This document shows, piece by piece, positions 53,149 to 64,000 of a stretch of 64,000 bases of DNA (position 1 is the first letter of the stretch; each line of letters opens with the position of its first letter). The stretch comes from Yoonia sp. SS1-5 (lineage in GTDB: Bacteria; Pseudomonadota; Alphaproteobacteria; Rhodobacterales; Rhodobacteraceae). A program made the translations under genes and the position numbers. The notes beneath the pieces are model-generated. The model saw nothing but the letters and a program-made list of their open reading frames with translations. It was not told where the DNA came from and made no database searches. The stretch is taken from positions 186,001 to 250,000 of the forward strand of contig NZ_CP151767.2 in the NCBI RefSeq assembly GCF_038443705.2. Reading direction: 5' to 3'.

Positions 53149-56100
53149 ATGACCGAGACGCCAGAGACCGAAAGCAAGAATGACCCGCCTGCGGTCAAGG
53201 TCCGGTCACGGCGCGGGATGCCGCGTTGGCGGTTTGCGCTGCATATCTGCACCTGGGTGATCTTTGCCCCGATCCTTTTTGCGGCGGCCATGGCTGTAAT
53301 GATGGTGGATCGCGACATCACGGCACCATCCTGGATCGTCGCGCGGATCGAGGCGCGGGCCGCAGACCTGCTGGGCGGCGGTACCTTGGATTTTGGTCAG
53401 ATCACCTTGCGGATCGGGGCCGACCTGCACCCGCGCGTCCGGCTGATTGACAGCCGGCTGACAGATGCCAATGGCGCGTTGATCAGCCGCATTCCCCTTG
53501 CCGAAGGGCTGATGTCCCCCCGCGGGCTGATCCTTAATCGTGAAGTCCTGATGCAGGATATCCACCTGACCGGCGCGCAGATCAATCTTCGGCGTGCGGC
53601 TGACGGATCGGTTGCGGTGGCTTTTGGTGCGGCAGAGGTGGGGCAGGCGCGGTCGCTTCCGGAATTGCTGGATCAGGTTGATCTGTTCTTTGAAAGACCA
53701 CAGCTTGCCGCGCTGGAACAGGTGCGGGCCGATGGGCTGGTGGTGAATTTTGACGATGCCCGCGCTGATCGGACCTGGCTGGTGGATGGGGGCAATCTGT
53801 CGCTTGATCTGCGCGATGGGCAAACCGCCCTGAGCGGTGATTTTGCGCTTTTGTCCGGGCGGGATGTGCCCACAAATGTCAGCCTGTCCTATCTTAGCCC
53901 GCGGGGCGCGCGGTCTGCCCGGATCGGGTTGAATATCACCGACGCGGTCGCAAGTGACATCGCAACCCAATCGCCCGCCCTCAGCTGGCTGCGCGATATC
54001 GAGGCGCCAATGACAGCGGCACTGCGCACGACGCTGGATGATGACGGCAAACTTGGTCCGCTGAATGCGACCCTTGAAATTGGTGCGGGCGCGTTGCGCC
54101 CCAATGCCACGACCGAGCCTGTGCAGTTCACATCGGCCAAAGCCTATCTGAGCTATGATCCCAATCGTGACCGCATGGCGCTGAGCCAGATTGCGGTCGA
54201 AACCGAATGGGGCAGTCTGCGCGCGGATGGCGAGGCATATCTGCGCGAAATTCGCGACGGCTTGCCCCGTGCCTTGCTGACCCAATTCCGCTTTCGCGAC
54301 GTCATATTACGACCCGGCGCGCTATATGACGCGCCGCTGCACCTGCCCCAGGCCGAGGTTGATCTGCGGGTGCGATTTGATCCGTTTTCGGTAGAGATCG
54401 GCCAGGCGGTCATCGTCGACGGGCAGACCCGGCTGCAGGCGCGCGGGGATATCGCCGTGGCAAGTGCCGGCTGGGATATCGCGCTGGATGCGCAGGTGGA
54501 CCAGATCGCGCCTGAGGCGGTGCTGGAATACTGGCCAACGGGCATCAAGCCGGGAACCCGCCGTTGGGTCAGTCAGAACGTCACCGGTGGCGCCCTGCAT
54601 GATGCCGCCTTTGCGTTGCGGATCGCGCCGGGGGTCAAAACCCGCTTTGCCGTGGGTTTCGGGTTTGAAGGCAGCCAGATCAAATTCATGCGTGACATCC
54701 CGCCCGTGCAGGACGCGGTCGGGACCGTTTCGATCATTGATCAACGCTTTGCCGCCGACCTTTATGCAGGCAAGCTATCGGCCCCGTTGGGTGGGCAAAT
54801 TGACATGGCCGGGACCAGTTTTGTCATTCCCGATCTTGGGATACGCAATCCACCCGCAGTGCTTGATCTGAACGCCGCCAGTTCGATAACCGGGGCGCTG
54901 GCCGTTCTTAATCTGCGCCCCTTCCTTTTCATGGACAAGGCCAACCTGCCTGTCGTGCTGGCCGATGGTCGCATGGCGCTGACCGGCGATGTTGCCTTTC
55001 CGCTGAAGCCGCGCATGACGTCGGATGAGGTGACATTTGCCATGCGTGCCGAGCTGACCCGTGTGCGCAGTGACGTGTTGATCCCTGACCGCGTATTGGC
55101 CGCCCCGAAACTGACCGTTGATGTTGACAGGCAGGGGATTGTCATTGCTGGCCCCGCGCGCCTTGGGCGGGCGCAGATGGATGGGCGCTGGACACAGACC
55201 TTTGGAGCGGCGGCGGGCGGGCGCAGTAATCTGTCGGCTGATGTCGTCCTGTCGCAGGATTTTCTGGATGAATTCGGCATTGCCCTGCCGCCCGGCTCCG
55301 TCACCGGGCGCAGCACCGGGGCGTTGCAGGTTGATCTGCAGCCCGGGCGGCCGACCCGGTTTGGGTTGCGATCCAATCTGCGCGGTCTTGGCGTGACCAT
55401 CCCCCCGCTTGGCTGGTCCAAACCGCCAGGAACGCAAGCCGCGCTGACGGTGCAAGGCACGTTGGGGCCGATCCCGCAGATTTCCCAACTTTCCATCAGC
55501 GGTGCCGGTCTGCAGGCCGAGGGGCGGATCACGCTGGATGGCAATAAACGGCTGGAGGCCGCGCAGTTCAGCCGGGTGCGGGTCGGTGATTGGCTGGATG
55601 CACCGATCACCTTGCGCGGGCGCGGGGCCGGTGCGCCTGTGGGGGTTGAGATCAGTGGCGGCGCACTTGATCTGCGCCGGGCCCGGTTTGGCGCGGGCGG
55701 GCGCGGCGGTGGACCGGTGCGGATTGCGCTGGACCGGCTGCAAATCACCGAAGGCATCGCCCTGACCGGCTTTGCCGGGAATTTCACGACTGCGGGCGGC
55801 TTTACCGGCCAGTTTGACGCGGCCATCAATGGACAGGCGGCCATTCAAGGCACTGTGGCGCCGCGCAATGGCCGCTCGGCCGTGCGGCTGCGCAGCAATG
55901 ATGCAGGCGGCGTCGCCCGCGCTGCGGGGTTCATGCGCAACGGGGTTGGTGGCACGCTGGACCTGACGCTGTTGCCATCGGGCGGCGAGGGCACCTTTGA
56001 TGGCGCCTTGATCGTACAGGGGCTGCGGGTGCGCGATGCGCCGGCGATGGCGGCCCTTCTGGATGCGATCAGCGTCGTGGGGCTTTTGCAGCAGCTTGAT

Positions 56101-56448
56101 GGCCAGGGCCTTGCCTTTGACGAGGTTGATGCGCGGTTCCGGCTGACCCCGGCGCAGGTTATCATCACCCAGGCCAGCGCGGTCGGGCCGGGGCTTGGCA
56201 TTTCGATTGACGGGCTCTACACGCTCGCCAGCAAACAACTGGATCTGCAGGGCGTCGTGTCACCATTCTATCTTGTGAACAGTATCGGTTCATTCCTGAC
56301 CCGCCGGGGCGAAGGGCTGATCGGGTTCAATTTCAACATCACCGGCACGGCGAACGCGCCGCAGGTCAGCGTCAATCCGCTATCTGCATTCACGCCCGGT
56401 ATGTTCCGCGAGATCTTTCGCAGGCCGCCACCACAGGTCACCAGATGA
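53149..56448 (+). CDS. AsmA-like / DUF3971 envelope protein
   Basis: 1099-residue protein with a short basic cytoplasmic start, one membrane segment (about 28-51) and a long periplasmic part of repeated beta strands, ending in an AsmA-like C-terminal domain ([47 protein letters not shown]). This is the layout of YhdP/AsmA-type proteins with DUF3971, which are thought to bridge the periplasm and move phospholipids to the outer membrane. The ATG overlaps nothing; its end overlaps queA by four bases. Confidence 0.9.
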   Translation: MTETPETESKNDPPAVKVRSRRGMPRWRFALHICTWVIFAPILFAAAMAVMMVDRDITAPSWIVARIEARAADLLGGGTLDFGQITLRIGADLHPRVRLIDSRLTDANGALISRIPLAEGLMSPRGLILNREVLMQDIHLTGAQINLRRAADGSVAVAFGAAEVGQARSLPELLDQVDLFFERPQLAALEQVRADGLVVNFDDARADRTWLVDGGNLSLDLRDGQTALSGDFALLSGRDVPTNVSLSYLSPRGARSARIGLNITDAVASDIATQSPALSWLRDIEAPMTAALRTTLDDDGKLGPLNATLEIGAGALRPNATTEPVQFTSAKAYLSYDPNRDRMALSQIAVETEWGSLRADGEAYLREIRDGLPRALLTQFRFRDVILRPGALYDAPLHLPQAEVDLRVRFDPFSVEIGQAVIVDGQTRLQARGDIAVASAGWDIALDAQVDQIAPEAVLEYWPTGIKPGTRRWVSQNVTGGALHDAAFALRIAPGVKTRFAVGFGFEGSQIKFMRDIPPVQDAVGTVSIIDQRFAADLYAGKLSAPLGGQIDMAGTSFVIPDLGIRNPPAVLDLNAASSITGALAVLNLRPFLFMDKANLPVVLADGRMALTGDVAFPLKPRMTSDEVTFAMRAELTRVRSDVLIPDRVLAAPKLTVDVDRQGIVIAGPARLGRAQMDGRWTQTFGAAAGGRSNLSADVVLSQDFLDEFGIALPPGSVTGRSTGALQVDLQPGRPTRFGLRSNLRGLGVTIPPLGWSKPPGTQAALTVQGTLGPIPQISQLSISGAGLQAEGRITLDGNKRLEAAQFSRVRVGDWLDAPITLRGRGAGAPVGVEISGGALDLRRARFGAGGRGGGPVRIALDRLQITEGIALTGFAGNFTTAGGFTGQFDAAINGQAAIQGTVAPRNGRSAVRLRSNDAGGVARAAGFMRNGVGGTLDLTLLPSGGEGTFDGALIVQGLRVRDAPAMAALLDAISVVGLLQQLDGQGLAFDEVDARFRLTPAQVIITQASAVGPGLGISIDGLYTLASKQLDLQGVVSPFYLVNSIGSFLTRRGEGLIGFNFNITGTANAPQVSVNPLSAFTPGMFREIFRRPPPQVTR

Positions 56449-57506
56449 AGCTGAGCACCTTTGACTTTGCCCTGCCCGATGACCTGATCGCGACCCGGCC
56501 TGCCAGACCGCGCAGCGCCGCCCGCCTTTTGGTGGCTGATGGTGCCGCCGGGATCGCCGATCATATTGTGGCGGACCTGCCTGCGATCCTGCAACCGGGT
56601 GACCGGTTGGTCCTGAACGACACCAAGGTGATCCCGGCCCGCCTGAGCGGTTTGCGCAACCGCACCGGCGACGCAGGGGCCACCGCCGCACGCATCGAGG
56701 TGACATTGCTGGAACCCGCCGCCGACGGGGGCTGGTCCGCGCTGGTCAAGCCGTTGAAAAAGGTGCGCGATGGCGAGGTTATCGTGTTCTCTAACGATCT
56801 GTCCGCCACGGTATTGGGGCGGGGTGACGGTCAGGCACAGCTGCAATTCAACCTCAGCGGAGATGATTTTGATGCGGCATTGGCAGCCGTTGGGGCGATG
56901 CCATTGCCACCCTATATCGCCGCCAAACGACCCGCCGATGAGGCTGACAAACAGGACTATCAGACCTTTTGGGCGCGGCGCGCCGGTGCCGTTGCAGCCC
57001 CCACCGCGTCACTGCATTTCGACGGTCCGCTATTGGATGCGTTGGCCGCGCGTGGGGTGACGTTTTCGCATGTCACGCTGCATGTCGGGGCAGGGACGTT
57101 CCTGCCAGTCAAGGTTGATGACGTCCGCGATCACAAGATGCATGCAGAATGGGGCGAGGTCACCGCCGCTGCCGCCGCCGAGATCAATGCCACAAAGGCA
57201 GCAGGCGGGCGGATCATCCCGGTTGGCACAACTGCGCTGCGATTAATCGAAAGTGCAGCCCGGGACGGTACGTTGCGGCCATGGGAGGGGCCCACGGATA
57301 TTTTCATCAAACCCGGTTTCGTATTCCAGCTGACCGATGGGTTGATGACAAATTTCCACCTGCCAAAATCGACGTTGATGATGCTTGTCTCTGCGTTGAT
57401 GGGGGTGGAGCGGATCCGCGCGATTTATGCCCATGCGATTGGGCAGCGATACCGCTTTTTCTCTTACGGGGATGCCTCGCTGTTGCTTCCGGGGCCGCGG
57501 GACTGA
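56445..57506 (+). CDS. queA: S-adenosylmethionine:tRNA ribosyltransferase-isomerase
   Basis: 353-residue QueA, which transfers the ribosyl part of SAM to preQ1 at the wobble base of tRNAs for Asp, Asn, His and Tyr to make epoxyqueuosine. Landmarks: [62 protein letters not shown] and [16 protein letters not shown]. The tRNA-Asp(GTC) in this window is one of its expected substrates. ATG overlaps the stop of the AsmA-like gene, so the two are co-transcribed though unrelated in function. Confidence 0.97.
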   Translation: MKLSTFDFALPDDLIATRPARPRSAARLLVADGAAGIADHIVADLPAILQPGDRLVLNDTKVIPARLSGLRNRTGDAGATAARIEVTLLEPAADGGWSALVKPLKKVRDGEVIVFSNDLSATVLGRGDGQAQLQFNLSGDDFDAALAAVGAMPLPPYIAAKRPADEADKQDYQTFWARRAGAVAAPTASLHFDGPLLDALAARGVTFSHVTLHVGAGTFLPVKVDDVRDHKMHAEWGEVTAAAAAEINATKAAGGRIIPVGTTALRLIESAARDGTLRPWEGPTDIFIKPGFVFQLTDGLMTNFHLPKSTLMMLVSALMGVERIRAIYAHAIGQRYRFFSYGDASLLLPGPRD

Positions 57507-57604
57507 CAAAGGGCGCGGACAGGCGCGACGATGTCGCATCCGTGTGATGAAATATAAATCGAATCGTGACATAGGCGGCGTGAGATAGCGGGAAAGGCTG
57601 CGTG

Positions 57605-58879
57605 ATGTTTCAGGTATTTACGGGCTCTTGGGCGCTGTTTCTGGGCATGTTCATGCTCATGATCGGCAATGGGCTGCAAGGCACGTTGCTGGGCTTGCGC
57701 GGGGATCAGGAAGGGTTCAGTACCCTGTCGCTTTCCATCGTCATGTCGGCGTATTTTCTTGGGTTTCTGTTCAGCTCGCGTTATACGCCCGAGCTGATCC
57801 GCCGGGTTGGGCATGTGCGTGTCTTTGCGGCTCTTGGATCAATGATTTCTGCTGTGCTGATCCTTTATCCGGTTCTGGTCGAACCCTGGGCCTGGACCAT
57901 CGGGCGGGTCCTGATCGGGTTCTGCTTTTGCGGGGTCTACATCACCGCCGAAAGCTGGCTGAACGATGCCGCAAGCAATGAGACGCGCGGCAAGGCGCTG
58001 TCCCTTTACATGATCGTGCAGATGGCCGGCATCGTCTGCGCGCAATTTATCCTGAGCCGTGGTGACGTGTCGGGCTATGCCCTGTTCATTATCCCGTCGG
58101 TGCTGGTGTCGCTGGCCTTTGCGCCGATCCTGCTGTCGATCCGGCCGATGCCTGCCTTCGAGACGACCAAGCCGATGACGATCCGGCAGGTGATCAAAAC
58201 ATCGCCCCTGGCCTGTTTTGGCATGTTCATGCTGGGCGGTGTCTTTGCGGCACAGTTCGGCATGTCGGCTGTCTATGGTAACCGGGTGGGGCTGACCGTC
58301 GGGCAGATCACGTTCTTTGTATCGGCGATCTATATCGCGGCGTTGATCCTGCAATATCCCATCGGGTGGCTGTCGGACCGGATGGACCGGCGGCGGCTGA
58401 TCATCTGGGTGTCCCTGATCGGCGGGCTGGGGTCGTTGATTGCGTTTCTGCTTCCGGGATATTTCGTTCTGATCGTGATTAGCGGGGCGCTTGTGGGTGG
58501 CACGTCGAACCCGCTCTATGCGCTTTTGATCGCCTATATGAATGACTACCTGGCCAAGGAGGACATGGCCGCAGCCTCGGGTGGGTTGCTGTTCATCAAT
58601 GGTCTGGGCGCGATCATGGGGCCGTTGATTGTGGGGTGGATGATGGATGCGATTGGCGCCAACGGGTTCTGGTTGTTTACCGCTGCATTGATGATGGGCG
58701 TCGGGATCTACGGGCTGTACCGGTCTGTCCGGCGCAGCCGCCTGGATTGGGAGGGCGAAACCGTGCCCTATGCGCCAGTATCCGCCGCATCGACACAGAT
58801 CGTGGCCGAGGTCGCACAGGAATACTATATCGACGCCGAGGAAGAGATTGTTGCAGATGCGACAGATCAACCCGCGTGA
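57605..58879 (+). CDS. MFS transporter (YcaD-like)
   Basis: 424-residue inner-membrane transporter with twelve hydrophobic segments. Landmarks: GNGLQGTLLGLRGDQEGFS near the start, the MFS loop pattern in SSRYTPELIRRVGHVRVFA, RVLIGFCFCGVYITAESWLND, and a second loop YPIGWLSDRMDRRRLI. This is close to the YcaD-type group of unknown substrate. The C-terminal 40 residues are acidic and cytoplasmic. The ATG at 57605 has GGAAAGG seven bases upstream; a GTG one codon earlier is possible. Confidence 0.92.
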   Translation: MFQVFTGSWALFLGMFMLMIGNGLQGTLLGLRGDQEGFSTLSLSIVMSAYFLGFLFSSRYTPELIRRVGHVRVFAALGSMISAVLILYPVLVEPWAWTIGRVLIGFCFCGVYITAESWLNDAASNETRGKALSLYMIVQMAGIVCAQFILSRGDVSGYALFIIPSVLVSLAFAPILLSIRPMPAFETTKPMTIRQVIKTSPLACFGMFMLGGVFAAQFGMSAVYGNRVGLTVGQITFFVSAIYIAALILQYPIGWLSDRMDRRRLIIWVSLIGGLGSLIAFLLPGYFVLIVISGALVGGTSNPLYALLIAYMNDYLAKEDMAAASGGLLFINGLGAIMGPLIVGWMMDAIGANGFWLFTAALMMGVGIYGLYRSVRRSRLDWEGETVPYAPVSAASTQIVAEVAQEYYIDAEEEIVADATDQPA

Positions 58880-58985
58880 CAGATCGAAAGATCATGTGAT
58901 CGGGGTCAGGGGTTCCTGACTTGCCTGTCTGTGTCTTCTCTGTTTCGGTAAGCGAGGGGAGCATTGACAGGCATGGAGTGGTGCA

Positions 58986-59567
58986 ATGGTAAGTAGCGAA
59001 GACGTTCTGGCATTCTGGCTAGATGAATGTACGCCCGCCGATTGGTACAAGTCCGACCCGGATTTTGATGCCCACATCCGGGACAGGTTCCTGACCACAT
59101 GGGAAGAGGCGACACAGGGATCATTGGGTCTGTGGCTCACATTTCCCTCCGGGACGCTGGCCTATATTATTTTGACCGATCAGTTTCCGCGCAACATGTT
59201 CCGGGACGATGCAAAGGCCTTTGCAACCGATCCCTGCGCGCTTGCGGCGGCAAAAATGGCCATCGACCGGAATTGGGACATGAAGATCGACGAACCCGCG
59301 CGGCAGTTCTTTTACCTTCCATTGATGCATTCAGAGAATCTCAGCGATCAGGATCGGGCCGTGCGTCTGATCCATACCCGCATGCCGCAAGACGGCGACA
59401 GCAATCAGCAGCATGCATGTGCCCACCGCGCGGTCATCCGGGATTTCGGACGCTTCCCTTATCGCAATGCCGCCCTCGGTCGCAAAACAACCACGCAGGA
59501 ACAGGCGTTTCTGGATGCGGGCGGCTATGGCACCGCGATCCGCGCGATCCAGCAGGCGGCCGAATAA
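58986..59567 (+). CDS. DUF924 family protein
   Basis: 193-residue all-helical, TPR-like protein of the DUF924 family. Typical are EDVLAFWLDECTPADWYKSDP at the start, LAYIILTDQFPRNMFRDDAKAFATD, and FFYLPLMHSENLSDQD. The family is widespread and uncharacterised. The last part has the conserved RFPYRNAALGR. It is 103 bases upstream of lpdA in the same direction. Confidence 0.93.
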   Translation: MVSSEDVLAFWLDECTPADWYKSDPDFDAHIRDRFLTTWEEATQGSLGLWLTFPSGTLAYIILTDQFPRNMFRDDAKAFATDPCALAAAKMAIDRNWDMKIDEPARQFFYLPLMHSENLSDQDRAVRLIHTRMPQDGDSNQQHACAHRAVIRDFGRFPYRNAALGRKTTTQEQAFLDAGGYGTAIRAIQQAAE

Positions 59568-59670
59568 TCTGCCTTGCATTTCCTGCGGGGCGGCTATGAC
59601 TGTGCTGCTCTAGAGGTTCCGACAAGAATAGTTTAGCGTTGAACCAAATTTTGATTTGGAGGACCAGCGC

Positions 59671-61065
59671 ATGGCTGCGAAGAGCTTTGACTTGATCGTG
59701 ATTGGGGCCGGACCGGGGGGCTATGTCGCCGCGATACGCGGCGCCCAGCTTGGCATGAATGTCGCCATTGTCGAACGTGAACATATGGGCGGGATCTGCC
59801 TGAACTGGGGATGTATCCCGACCAAGGCGATGTTGCGTTCGTCCGAAGTGTTCCACCTGATGCATCGCGCCAAGGAGTTCGGCCTGAAGGCCGACGGCGT
59901 CGGCTATGATCTTGATGCGGTTGTCAAAAGGTCCCGGCAGGTTGCCGGGCAGCTATCGGGCGGCATTGGTCACCTGATGAAAAAGAACAAGGTCACTGTC
60001 TTCATGGGCGAGGCTACGATCCCCGCAAAAGGCAAGGTCAGCGTGAAAGGCGAGAAGGGCAGCGAAGAGCTGACAGCCAAAAACATCGTGCTGGCCACTG
60101 GTGCCCGCGCCCGCGAATTGCCGGGGCTTGAGGCTGATGGCGATCTGGTCTGGACATATAAGCACGCGCTGACCCCCAAGCGGATGCCCAAAAAGCTGCT
60201 TGTCATTGGGTCCGGCGCCATTGGGATCGAATTTGCGAGTTTCTACAACACGCTCGGCGCTGACACGACGGTGGTCGAGGTGATGGACCGCGTCTTGCCT
60301 GTTGAGGATGCCGAGATTTCGGCCTTTGCCAAAAAGCAATTCACCAAACAGGGCATGAAGATCATGGAAAAATCCATGGTCAAGAAACTGGACCGCGCCA
60401 AGGGCAAGGTGACCGCCCATATCGAAACCGGCGGCAAGGTCGAAAAGATGGATTTCGACACCGTCATCAGCGCCGTTGGCATTGTCGGCAATGTCGAAAA
60501 TCTGGGGCTGGAAGCACTGGGCGTTAAGATTGACCGCACCCATGTTGTCACCGATGAATTCTGCCGGACCGGCGTTGACGGCCTTTACGCCATTGGCGAT
60601 ATCGCCGGTGCGCCCTGGCTGGCCCATAAGGCAAGCCACGAGGGGGTCATGGTTGCCGAGCTGATGGCGGGCAAGCACGCCCATCCGGTCAAGCCCGAAA
60701 GCATCGCGGGTTGCACCTATTGCCATCCGCAGGTCGCATCCGTCGGGTATACGGAGGCCAAGGCGAAAGAGCTTGGATATGATGTGAAAGTTGGCCGCTT
60801 CCCCTTCATCGGCAACGGCAAGGCCATCGCCTTGGGTGAACCCGAGGGCATGATCAAGACCGTGTTTGACGCAAAAACCGGCGAGCTTCTGGGCGCGCAT
60901 ATGGTTGGTGCTGAAGTGACCGAGTTGATCCAGGGCTATGTTGTGGGCCGCCAGTTAGAGACTACAGAAGAAGACCTGATGAATACCGTCTTCCCGCACC
61001 CGACATTGTCAGAAATGATGCATGAAAGCGTGTTGGATGCCTATGGGCGCGTGATCCACATGTAG
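59671..61065 (+). CDS. lpdA: Dihydrolipoyl dehydrogenase
   Basis: 464-residue flavoprotein, the E3 part of 2-oxo acid dehydrogenase complexes and the glycine cleavage system, reoxidising dihydrolipoamide with NAD. FAD motif VIGAGPGGYVAAIRGAQLG, redox disulfide in GICLNWGCIPTKAML, NAD motif VIGSGAIGIEFASF, second FAD contact YAIGDIAG, and the His-Glu pair in HPTLSEMMHE. ATG at 59671 follows GGAGG. The E1 and E2 genes are not in the window. A 6-bp inverted repeat overlaps the ribosome site (59644-59659). Confidence 0.97.
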   Translation: MAAKSFDLIVIGAGPGGYVAAIRGAQLGMNVAIVEREHMGGICLNWGCIPTKAMLRSSEVFHLMHRAKEFGLKADGVGYDLDAVVKRSRQVAGQLSGGIGHLMKKNKVTVFMGEATIPAKGKVSVKGEKGSEELTAKNIVLATGARARELPGLEADGDLVWTYKHALTPKRMPKKLLVIGSGAIGIEFASFYNTLGADTTVVEVMDRVLPVEDAEISAFAKKQFTKQGMKIMEKSMVKKLDRAKGKVTAHIETGGKVEKMDFDTVISAVGIVGNVENLGLEALGVKIDRTHVVTDEFCRTGVDGLYAIGDIAGAPWLAHKASHEGVMVAELMAGKHAHPVKPESIAGCTYCHPQVASVGYTEAKAKELGYDVKVGRFPFIGNGKAIALGEPEGMIKTVFDAKTGELLGAHMVGAEVTELIQGYVVGRQLETTEEDLMNTVFPHPTLSEMMHESVLDAYGRVIHM

Positions 61066-61093
61066 GGTTCCAAACGGCGCCGAATGATGATTA

Positions 61094-61120
61094 AAACCCC
61101 GCCCGCACAGGGTGGGGTTT
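61094..61120. terminator. Bidirectional rho-independent terminator
   Basis: GC-rich stem AAACCCC...GGGGTTT (with one wobble inside) followed by T-rich sequence in the lpdA direction. It reaches into the stop codon of the convergent gene, so both transcripts can end here. Confidence 0.8.
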
Positions 61121-61706
61121 AGTTTTTGGGGTCATATTGGGGGTCAGACAATCTGGCCGTGAACCCGATATTCTGAAAGTCGATTTCCCCATTGGATCCG
61201 GTCAGGAAGGCCGTCACCACCCGGGTGTTCATCGGCGATTTCAGCGGAATGGTCTGCGCCTTGATCCCCGGCCTGGTTCCAAGATCGGGGACCAGCGCAT
61301 GTGTGCCAAGTTTTTCGCCTGCAGCGTCGAAAAACGTGAACAGCACAGCGTCAACATCATAGTCTTCGGATGTATAGTTCCAGAAATGCAGGGCGGTGAT
61401 GTCGTATGAAACCCCAAGGTCAAACACCAGTTCCAGCCCGCCGCCCGGTTCCGTGGTCGTGTGCCAGATATGCGTCTGCTGGTTGTGGAATTCCTCAGCG
61501 TCTGCGGATGGGGCGTCGATCACCTTGTCAATTGTCGCGCCACCGTCAAATGTGTTGTTGTAGGAGCCTTGCGACGTGGCCAAGCCGACCTCGACATTGA
61601 TGTTGGCGATATTTAAGTAAATCTCATCGCTCTGGGCGGCCACGGCAGAGGCGCTGCCAAACAAGTGGGCGAATAAAAGCAGGCACTTATAAACCATTCG
61701 ACGCAT
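61119..61706 (-). CDS. Secreted hypothetical protein, jelly-roll-like
   Basis: 195-residue protein with a signal peptide (MRRMVYKCLLLFAHLFGSASAVAA) and a beta-rich mature part. The pattern IDKVIDAPSADAEEF, then LELVFDLGVSYDITALHFWNY, is like the discoidin or F5/8 type C jelly-roll, a sugar- or surface-binding fold; strands later read AVLFTFFDAAGEKLG and VVTAFLTG. This is a fold guess. ATG at 61706; a second ATG three codons later is possible. It faces lpdA. Confidence 0.75.
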   Translation of the reverse strand: MRRMVYKCLLLFAHLFGSASAVAAQSDEIYLNIANINVEVGLATSQGSYNNTFDGGATIDKVIDAPSADAEEFHNQQTHIWHTTTEPGGGLELVFDLGVSYDITALHFWNYTSEDYDVDAVLFTFFDAAGEKLGTHALVPDLGTRPGIKAQTIPLKSPMNTRVVTAFLTGSNGEIDFQNIGFTARLSDPQYDPKN

Positions 61707-61836
61707 GACCCAACCTGTTGGTGATTCAAATCCATGTGCGGTATTGGTAATATCATACACGATTTATTACCACGAGATTGTAACTAAATGCCTTGATCGG
61801 CGATAACTTTCCAGTGTGCGAAAATTTCCTTTCCAT

Positions 61837-61851
61837 GTTCTTTAAATGTTC
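61837..61851. promoter_or_regulatory. LexA (SOS) box of uvrA
   Basis: GTTC-TTTAAAT-GTTC, an exact match to the alphaproteobacterial LexA site GTTC-N7-GTTC, about 65 bases before the uvrA start. uvrA is a standard SOS gene, so repression by LexA is very likely. Confidence 0.85.
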
Positions 61852-61916
61852 TCTAGACTTGCTGGCGGATGGCGAAAGCCCGTCTATGTTCCCACCTATC
61901 TGACAAGGGGTGCCTG

Positions 61917-64000
61917 ATGGCCGAGCTGAAAAATATCGAAGTTCGTGGTGCGCGCGAACATAATCTCAAAAATATCGACGTGGATATTCCGCGTGATCAG
62001 CTGGTTGTCATCACCGGCCTGTCCGGGTCGGGCAAGTCCTCGCTCGCCTTTGATACGATCTATGCCGAGGGTCAGCGCCGCTATGTCGAATCCCTGTCGG
62101 CCTATGCCCGTCAGTTTTTGGACATGATGGAAAAGCCGGATGTGGATCACATTTCCGGTCTGTCGCCAGCGATTTCGATTGAGCAGAAAACCACGTCGAA
62201 GAACCCCCGTTCGACGGTGGGGACCATCACCGAGATTTATGACTATCTGCGTTTGTTGTTTGCCCGTGCGGGGACGCCGTTTTCCCCAGCCACCGGACTG
62301 CCGATTGAGGCGCAGCAGGTGCAGGATATGGTCGACCGCGTCATGGCGATGGAGGAGGGGACCCGCGGCTATCTGCTCGCCCCGATTATCCGCGACCGCA
62401 AGGGCGAGTACCGCAAGGAGTTCCTTGAACTGCGCAAGCAGGGCTTTCAGCGTGTGAAAGTGGATGGGGCGTTCTACGAACTCGATGAGCCGCCCACCCT
62501 GGATAAGAAATTTCGCCATGACATTGACGTGGTTGTTGACCGGATTGTCGTGAAGGAAGGGTTAGAGACCCGTCTGGCCGATAGTTTCCGGACGGCGTTG
62601 GATCTGGCTGACGGTATCGCCGTGCTCGAGACGGCCCCGAAAGAGGGTGACCCGGAACGGATTACCTTTTCCGAGAATTTCGCCTGTCCGGTGTCTGGCT
62701 TTACGATCCCCGAGATCGAGCCGCGCCTGTTTTCGTTCAACGCCCCTTTTGGGGCCTGTCCGTCTTGCGACGGTTTGGGCGTAGAGCTGTTCTTTGACGA
62801 GGCGCTGGTTGTCCCCGACGTGACATTGAAGATCGCTGATGGGGCGCTGGCACCGTGGCGCAAGGGGAAATCGCCCTACTTCCTGCAAACGATTGAGGCG
62901 ATTGCCAAGCACTATGGCTTTAACAAGAACGCCCGCTGGAAGGATCTTGATCCGAAGGTGCAAGAGGTGTTTCTGCGCGGGTCCGGCAAGGAAGAGATCA
63001 AGTTCCGCTATGACGAAGGTGGCCGCGTTTATCAGGTGGAACGTGCGTTTGAGGGTGTGATCCCGAATATGGAACGCCGCTATCGCGAGACCGACAGCAA
63101 TTGGATCCGCGAAGAGTTTGAAAACTACCAGAACAACCGCAATTGCGGAACCTGTGGTGGCTATCGTCTGCGCGAGGAAGCCTTGGCTGTAAAAATCGGC
63201 GGGTTGCATGTGGGCCAGGTGGTCCAGATGTCGATCAAGGAAGCCTATGACTGGTGTCAGGCTGTTCCTGAGGCGCTAAGCAAGCAGAAGAATGAGATCG
63301 CGCACGCCATCCTGAAAGAGATCCGTGAGCGGCTTGGGTTCCTGAATAATGTCGGTCTTGAGTATCTGACCCTGTCCCGCAATTCGGGCACTTTGTCGGG
63401 CGGCGAAAGCCAGCGGATCAGGTTGGCCAGCCAGATCGGGTCTGGCCTGCAAGGCGTGCTCTATGTGCTGGATGAGCCGTCGATTGGCCTGCACCAACGC
63501 GACAATGATCGGCTGCTGACAACGCTGAAAAACCTGCGCGATCAAGGCAATACAGTCATCGTGGTTGAGCATGATGAAGAGGCCATTCGCGAAGCCGATT
63601 ATGTCTTCGATATCGGACCGGGGGCCGGTGTGCATGGTGGGCAGGTTGTGGCCAAAGGCACCCCGCAAGAGATCATGGCCGCCGAAGGGTCGATCACGGG
63701 CGAGTATCTTGTCGGCACCCGCGAGATTGAAGTCCCCACCAAACGCCGCAAGGGCAAAGGCAAGAAGCTGACCGTGGTCAAGGCCACGGGGAACAATCTG
63801 CAGAATGTAACGGCCGATTTCCCGTTGCAGAAATTCGTCTGTGTGACGGGCGTATCCGGCGGGGGCAAATCGACCCTGACGATTGAAACGCTGTTCAAGA
63901 ACGCCTCGATGAAGCTGAATGGCGCGCGCCAGACGCCTGGGCCGTGTGAGACGATCAAAGGGTTCGAACATCTCGACAAGGTGATTGACATCGACCAGCG
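61917..64000 (+). CDS. uvrA: Excinuclease ABC subunit A, 3'-truncated by the window edge
   Basis: First about 694 residues of UvrA, the damage-sensing ATPase of nucleotide excision repair. Present are the first Walker A ([20 protein letters not shown]), the UvrB-binding region (around 120-240), the first zinc module region ([18 protein letters not shown]...[10 protein letters not shown], where the second Cys of the usual CxxC is Ser, as is common in alphaproteobacteria), [10 protein letters not shown], the ABC signature [12 protein letters not shown], Walker [14 protein letters not shown] and the second Walker A (GVSGGGKST). The open frame runs off the window. ATG at 61917 with a LexA box upstream. 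Confidence 0.97.
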   Translation, partial: MAELKNIEVRGAREHNLKNIDVDIPRDQLVVITGLSGSGKSSLAFDTIYAEGQRRYVESLSAYARQFLDMMEKPDVDHISGLSPAISIEQKTTSKNPRSTVGTITEIYDYLRLLFARAGTPFSPATGLPIEAQQVQDMVDRVMAMEEGTRGYLLAPIIRDRKGEYRKEFLELRKQGFQRVKVDGAFYELDEPPTLDKKFRHDIDVVVDRIVVKEGLETRLADSFRTALDLADGIAVLETAPKEGDPERITFSENFACPVSGFTIPEIEPRLFSFNAPFGACPSCDGLGVELFFDEALVVPDVTLKIADGALAPWRKGKSPYFLQTIEAIAKHYGFNKNARWKDLDPKVQEVFLRGSGKEEIKFRYDEGGRVYQVERAFEGVIPNMERRYRETDSNWIREEFENYQNNRNCGTCGGYRLREEALAVKIGGLHVGQVVQMSIKEAYDWCQAVPEALSKQKNEIAHAILKEIRERLGFLNNVGLEYLTLSRNSGTLSGGESQRIRLASQIGSGLQGVLYVLDEPSIGLHQRDNDRLLTTLKNLRDQGNTVIVVEHDEEAIREADYVFDIGPGAGVHGGQVVAKGTPQEIMAAEGSITGEYLVGTREIEVPTKRRKGKGKKLTVVKATGNNLQNVTADFPLQKFVCVTGVSGGGKSTLTIETLFKNASMKLNGARQTPGPCETIKGFEHLDKVIDIDQ

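Noticed and set aside
1..64000. CRISPR arrays, insertion sequences, rRNA
   Set aside because: No regularly spaced repeats, transposase frames or rRNA-like sequence were seen.

Overview
The window looks like chromosomal DNA of a marine alphaproteobacterium of the Rhodobacteraceae (Roseobacter group). The evidence is high-GC coding with few gaps, a Shemin-pathway 5-aminolevulinate synthase (hemA), an alphaproteobacterial SspB, a RodZ-like gene next to ispG, the order amidase - PBP1A - prfB, a CtrA-type TTAA-N7-TTAA site, and a perfect alphaproteobacterial LexA box (GTTC-N7-GTTC) before uvrA. The genus cannot be told from the sequence alone.

Layout. Positions 1-9.5 kb hold a partial unknown gene coupled to a cytochrome P450, a small orphan gene with a CtrA-like site upstream, a tight fumC-DUF4169-ribbon-helix-helix operon, sspB, a chromate resistance pair (rhodanese-ChrB fusion and ChrA), a DUF1194 protein, a secreted unknown protein and a UbiE-like methyltransferase. 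From 9.86 to 24.24 kb three very large genes in one transcription unit encode proteins of about 2449, 1271 and 1064 residues. They are beta-rich, have no signal peptide, and carry an OmpA-like segment, FN3-like segments and a degenerate phospholipase-D-like end. I recognise no described system here, and this is the best candidate for an undescribed one.

From 24.24 to 33.55 kb lies a surface-glycan cluster: GDP-fucose synthesis (gmd, fcl), a sugar epimerase, an FkbM methyltransferase, a GT61-type glycosyltransferase, another putative glycosyltransferase, a fucosyltransferase-like protein fused to TPR repeats, and a small methyltransferase. The cluster begins directly after the last giant gene with no intervening base, so the giant proteins may belong to the cell surface, but this is inference.

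From 33.8 kb on the content is mostly conserved core: a histidine phosphatase, tRNA-Val(TAC), tRNA-Asp(GTC), an S41 peptidase, an M20 peptidase, hemA, a RodZ-like protein, ispG, a DsbA-family protein, an aminotransferase, an AmiC-type amidase, PBP1A, prfB, a DUF2189 protein, bactofilin with an M23 peptidase, a DUF455 ferritin-like protein, bcp, an AsmA-like protein, queA, an MFS transporter, a DUF924 protein, lpdA, a secreted unknown protein and the 5' part of uvrA. Several of these (RodZ-like, amidase, PBP1A, M23, bactofilin) build and shape the cell wall. No insertion sequence, integrase, CRISPR array or rRNA was seen.
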